DNA of 64,000 bases from Streptomyces sp. NRRL B-1347 (lineage in GTDB: Bacteria; Actinomycetota; Actinomycetes; Streptomycetales; Streptomycetaceae). The first letter of the stretch is position 1. Every line of letters begins with the position of its first letter. Of this stretch, positions 63,170-64,000 are shown piece after piece. The notes under the pieces were generated by a model. The model was not told where the DNA came from and made no database searches. It worked only from the letters and a program-made list of their open reading frames with translations. Location: assembly GCF_000720325.1 (NCBI RefSeq), contig NZ_JOJM01000012.1, positions 1 to 64,000 on the forward strand. The letters are read 5' to 3'. Position numbers and translations under genes: made by a program.

Positions 63170-64000
63170 GTGGTCACTCAGTACATCACCGAGATCGAGT
63201 CCGACGTCGACGACGCCGCACGGCTCACGGCCAAGGGCGTCAGCGTGGGCTACGGCGCCAGGACCGTCATCGACGATCTCGACGTGGCGATACCGCCCGG
63301 GGTGATCACCACGATCATCGGCCCCAACGGCTGCGGGAAGTCGACGCTGTTGCGGACCCTGTCCCGGCTGCTCAAGCCGACCAAGGGGTCCGTCGTCCTC
63401 GACGGCGAGGACATCGTCCGGCTCAAGACCAAGGACGTGGCGAAGAAGATGGGCCTGCTGCCGCAGGCGCCCGTCGCGCCGGAGGGCCTGACAGTGTCCG
63501 ACCTGGTCGCCAGAGGGCGCCACCCGCATCAGAGTTGGCTGCGGCAGTGGTCGTCGGACGACGCCGCCGTCGTGGAGCGCGCGCTCGCCATGACCGGCGT
63601 GTCCGACCTGGCCGACCGTCCGGTCGACTCGCTGTCCGGCGGGCAGCGCCAGCGCGTCTGGATCTCCATGACCCTGGCCCAGGGCACCGACCTGCTCCTC
63701 CTCGACGAGCCGACGACCTATCTGGACCTGGCGCACGCGGTCGACGTGCTCGACCTCGTGGACGACCTGCACGAGTCCGGGTGCGCCGTGGTCATGGTCC
63801 TGCACGACCTCAACCTGGCCACGCGCTACAGCGACAACCTCATCGTGATGAAGGACGGGACGATCCTCGCGCAGGGGCACCCGCGCGACGTCATCACCTC
63901 CGAGCTGCTGTACGAGGCGTTCGGGCTGCGCGCCAAGGTGATCGACGACCCGGTGGGAGACAGGCCGCTCATCGTGCCGATCGGCCGTACGCACGTGCAG
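63170..64000 (+). CDS. Iron-siderophore ABC transporter ATP-binding protein (cut by window edge)
   Basis: The first 277 codons of an ATPase of the FepC/FecE group; no stop is reached. Walker A is GPNGCGKST, the Q-loop LLPQAPVAPEG, the signature LSGGQRQRV, Walker B LLLLDEPTTYLD and the switch His in VLHDLN. It powers the two FecCD permeases. The start is GTG 63170 behind AGAGGGGGG; ATG 63152 is in frame. A binding protein and siderophore genes probably lie beyond the edge. Confidence 0.9.
   Translation, partial: MVTQYITEIESDVDDAARLTAKGVSVGYGARTVIDDLDVAIPPGVITTIIGPNGCGKSTLLRTLSRLLKPTKGSVVLDGEDIVRLKTKDVAKKMGLLPQAPVAPEGLTVSDLVARGRHPHQSWLRQWSSDDAAVVERALAMTGVSDLADRPVDSLSGGQRQRVWISMTLAQGTDLLLLDEPTTYLDLAHAVDVLDLVDDLHESGCAVVMVLHDLNLATRYSDNLIVMKDGTILAQGHPRDVITSELLYEAFGLRAKVIDDPVGDRPLIVPIGRTHVQ

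Noticed and set aside
61871..63994. 707-codon antisense frame opposite the permease and ATPase genes
   Set aside because: His/Asp/Gly/Arg-rich shadow; the sense strand has FecCD and ABC ATPase motifs.

Overview
The window is a 64 kb piece of an actinomycete chromosome, almost certainly Streptomyces. It has very high GC, GTG and TTG starts, mycothiol-type enzymes, a SARP regulator, an ECF41 sigma factor, DtxR/DmdR-type iron boxes and a DasR-like box. I see no rRNA, tRNA, CRISPR array or insertion sequence. About 52 protein genes are supported, plus one decayed gene, and both ends are cut inside genes.

Layout. 1-13 kb: secreted or membrane proteins, a 2H phosphoesterase, a topoisomerase IB, small stress-type proteins, an ArsR-like regulator divergent from an MFS exporter across a perfect dyad, and a GtrA-like protein behind a cluster of GGCGCC operators. 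13-20 kb: a HAD hydrolase, a large NACHT NTPase and a SARP/NB-ARC regulator. 20-30 kb: a MerR regulator divergent from a mycothiol-dependent enzyme across a classic 19-bp-spacer promoter, a PQQ-type sugar dehydrogenase behind a DasR-like box, MarR, GAPDH, a cupin, a drug/metabolite exporter, a B12-binding radical SAM enzyme and a secreted chorismate mutase. 30.5-33.5 kb: a two-gene system of an EACC1-like protein and a caspase-P-loop-TPR protein. 33.7-43.8 kb: an isochorismatase-like hydrolase, a HAD pseudogene, an epoxide hydrolase, an ECF41 sigma factor with its carboxymuconolactone decarboxylase partner, and a divergent acyl-CoA cluster (ligase; crotonase, DUF35 and two thiolase-fold proteins). 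45.4-52.6 kb: a tightly coupled four-gene operon of a Trypco1-like protein, a trypsin-VMAP-like protein, a MoxR ATPase and a 1182-residue vWA-pseudokinase-ParA protein. 52.6-58.7 kb: an MMPL transporter with TetR, an M4 metalloprotease and an amidohydrolase. 58.7 kb to the end: an iron-regulated region with four iron boxes, a duplicated-HTH protein, a siderophore-type formyltransferase and an FecCD/FecE uptake system running off the right edge.

The most interesting content is three separate NTPase-based conflict or signalling systems within 39 kb: NACHT, EACC1-caspase-STAND, and Trypco1/trypsin/MoxR/pseudokinase-ParA. The last is the best candidate for a poorly described system, because it combines a protease with an intact triad, a MoxR chaperone, a pseudokinase and a ParA-like domain whose P-loop lysine is a cysteine. 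The iron-regulated tandem-HTH protein and the B12 radical SAM enzyme next to an exporter are further candidates. Family assignments rest on motif recognition by eye; no database search was possible.
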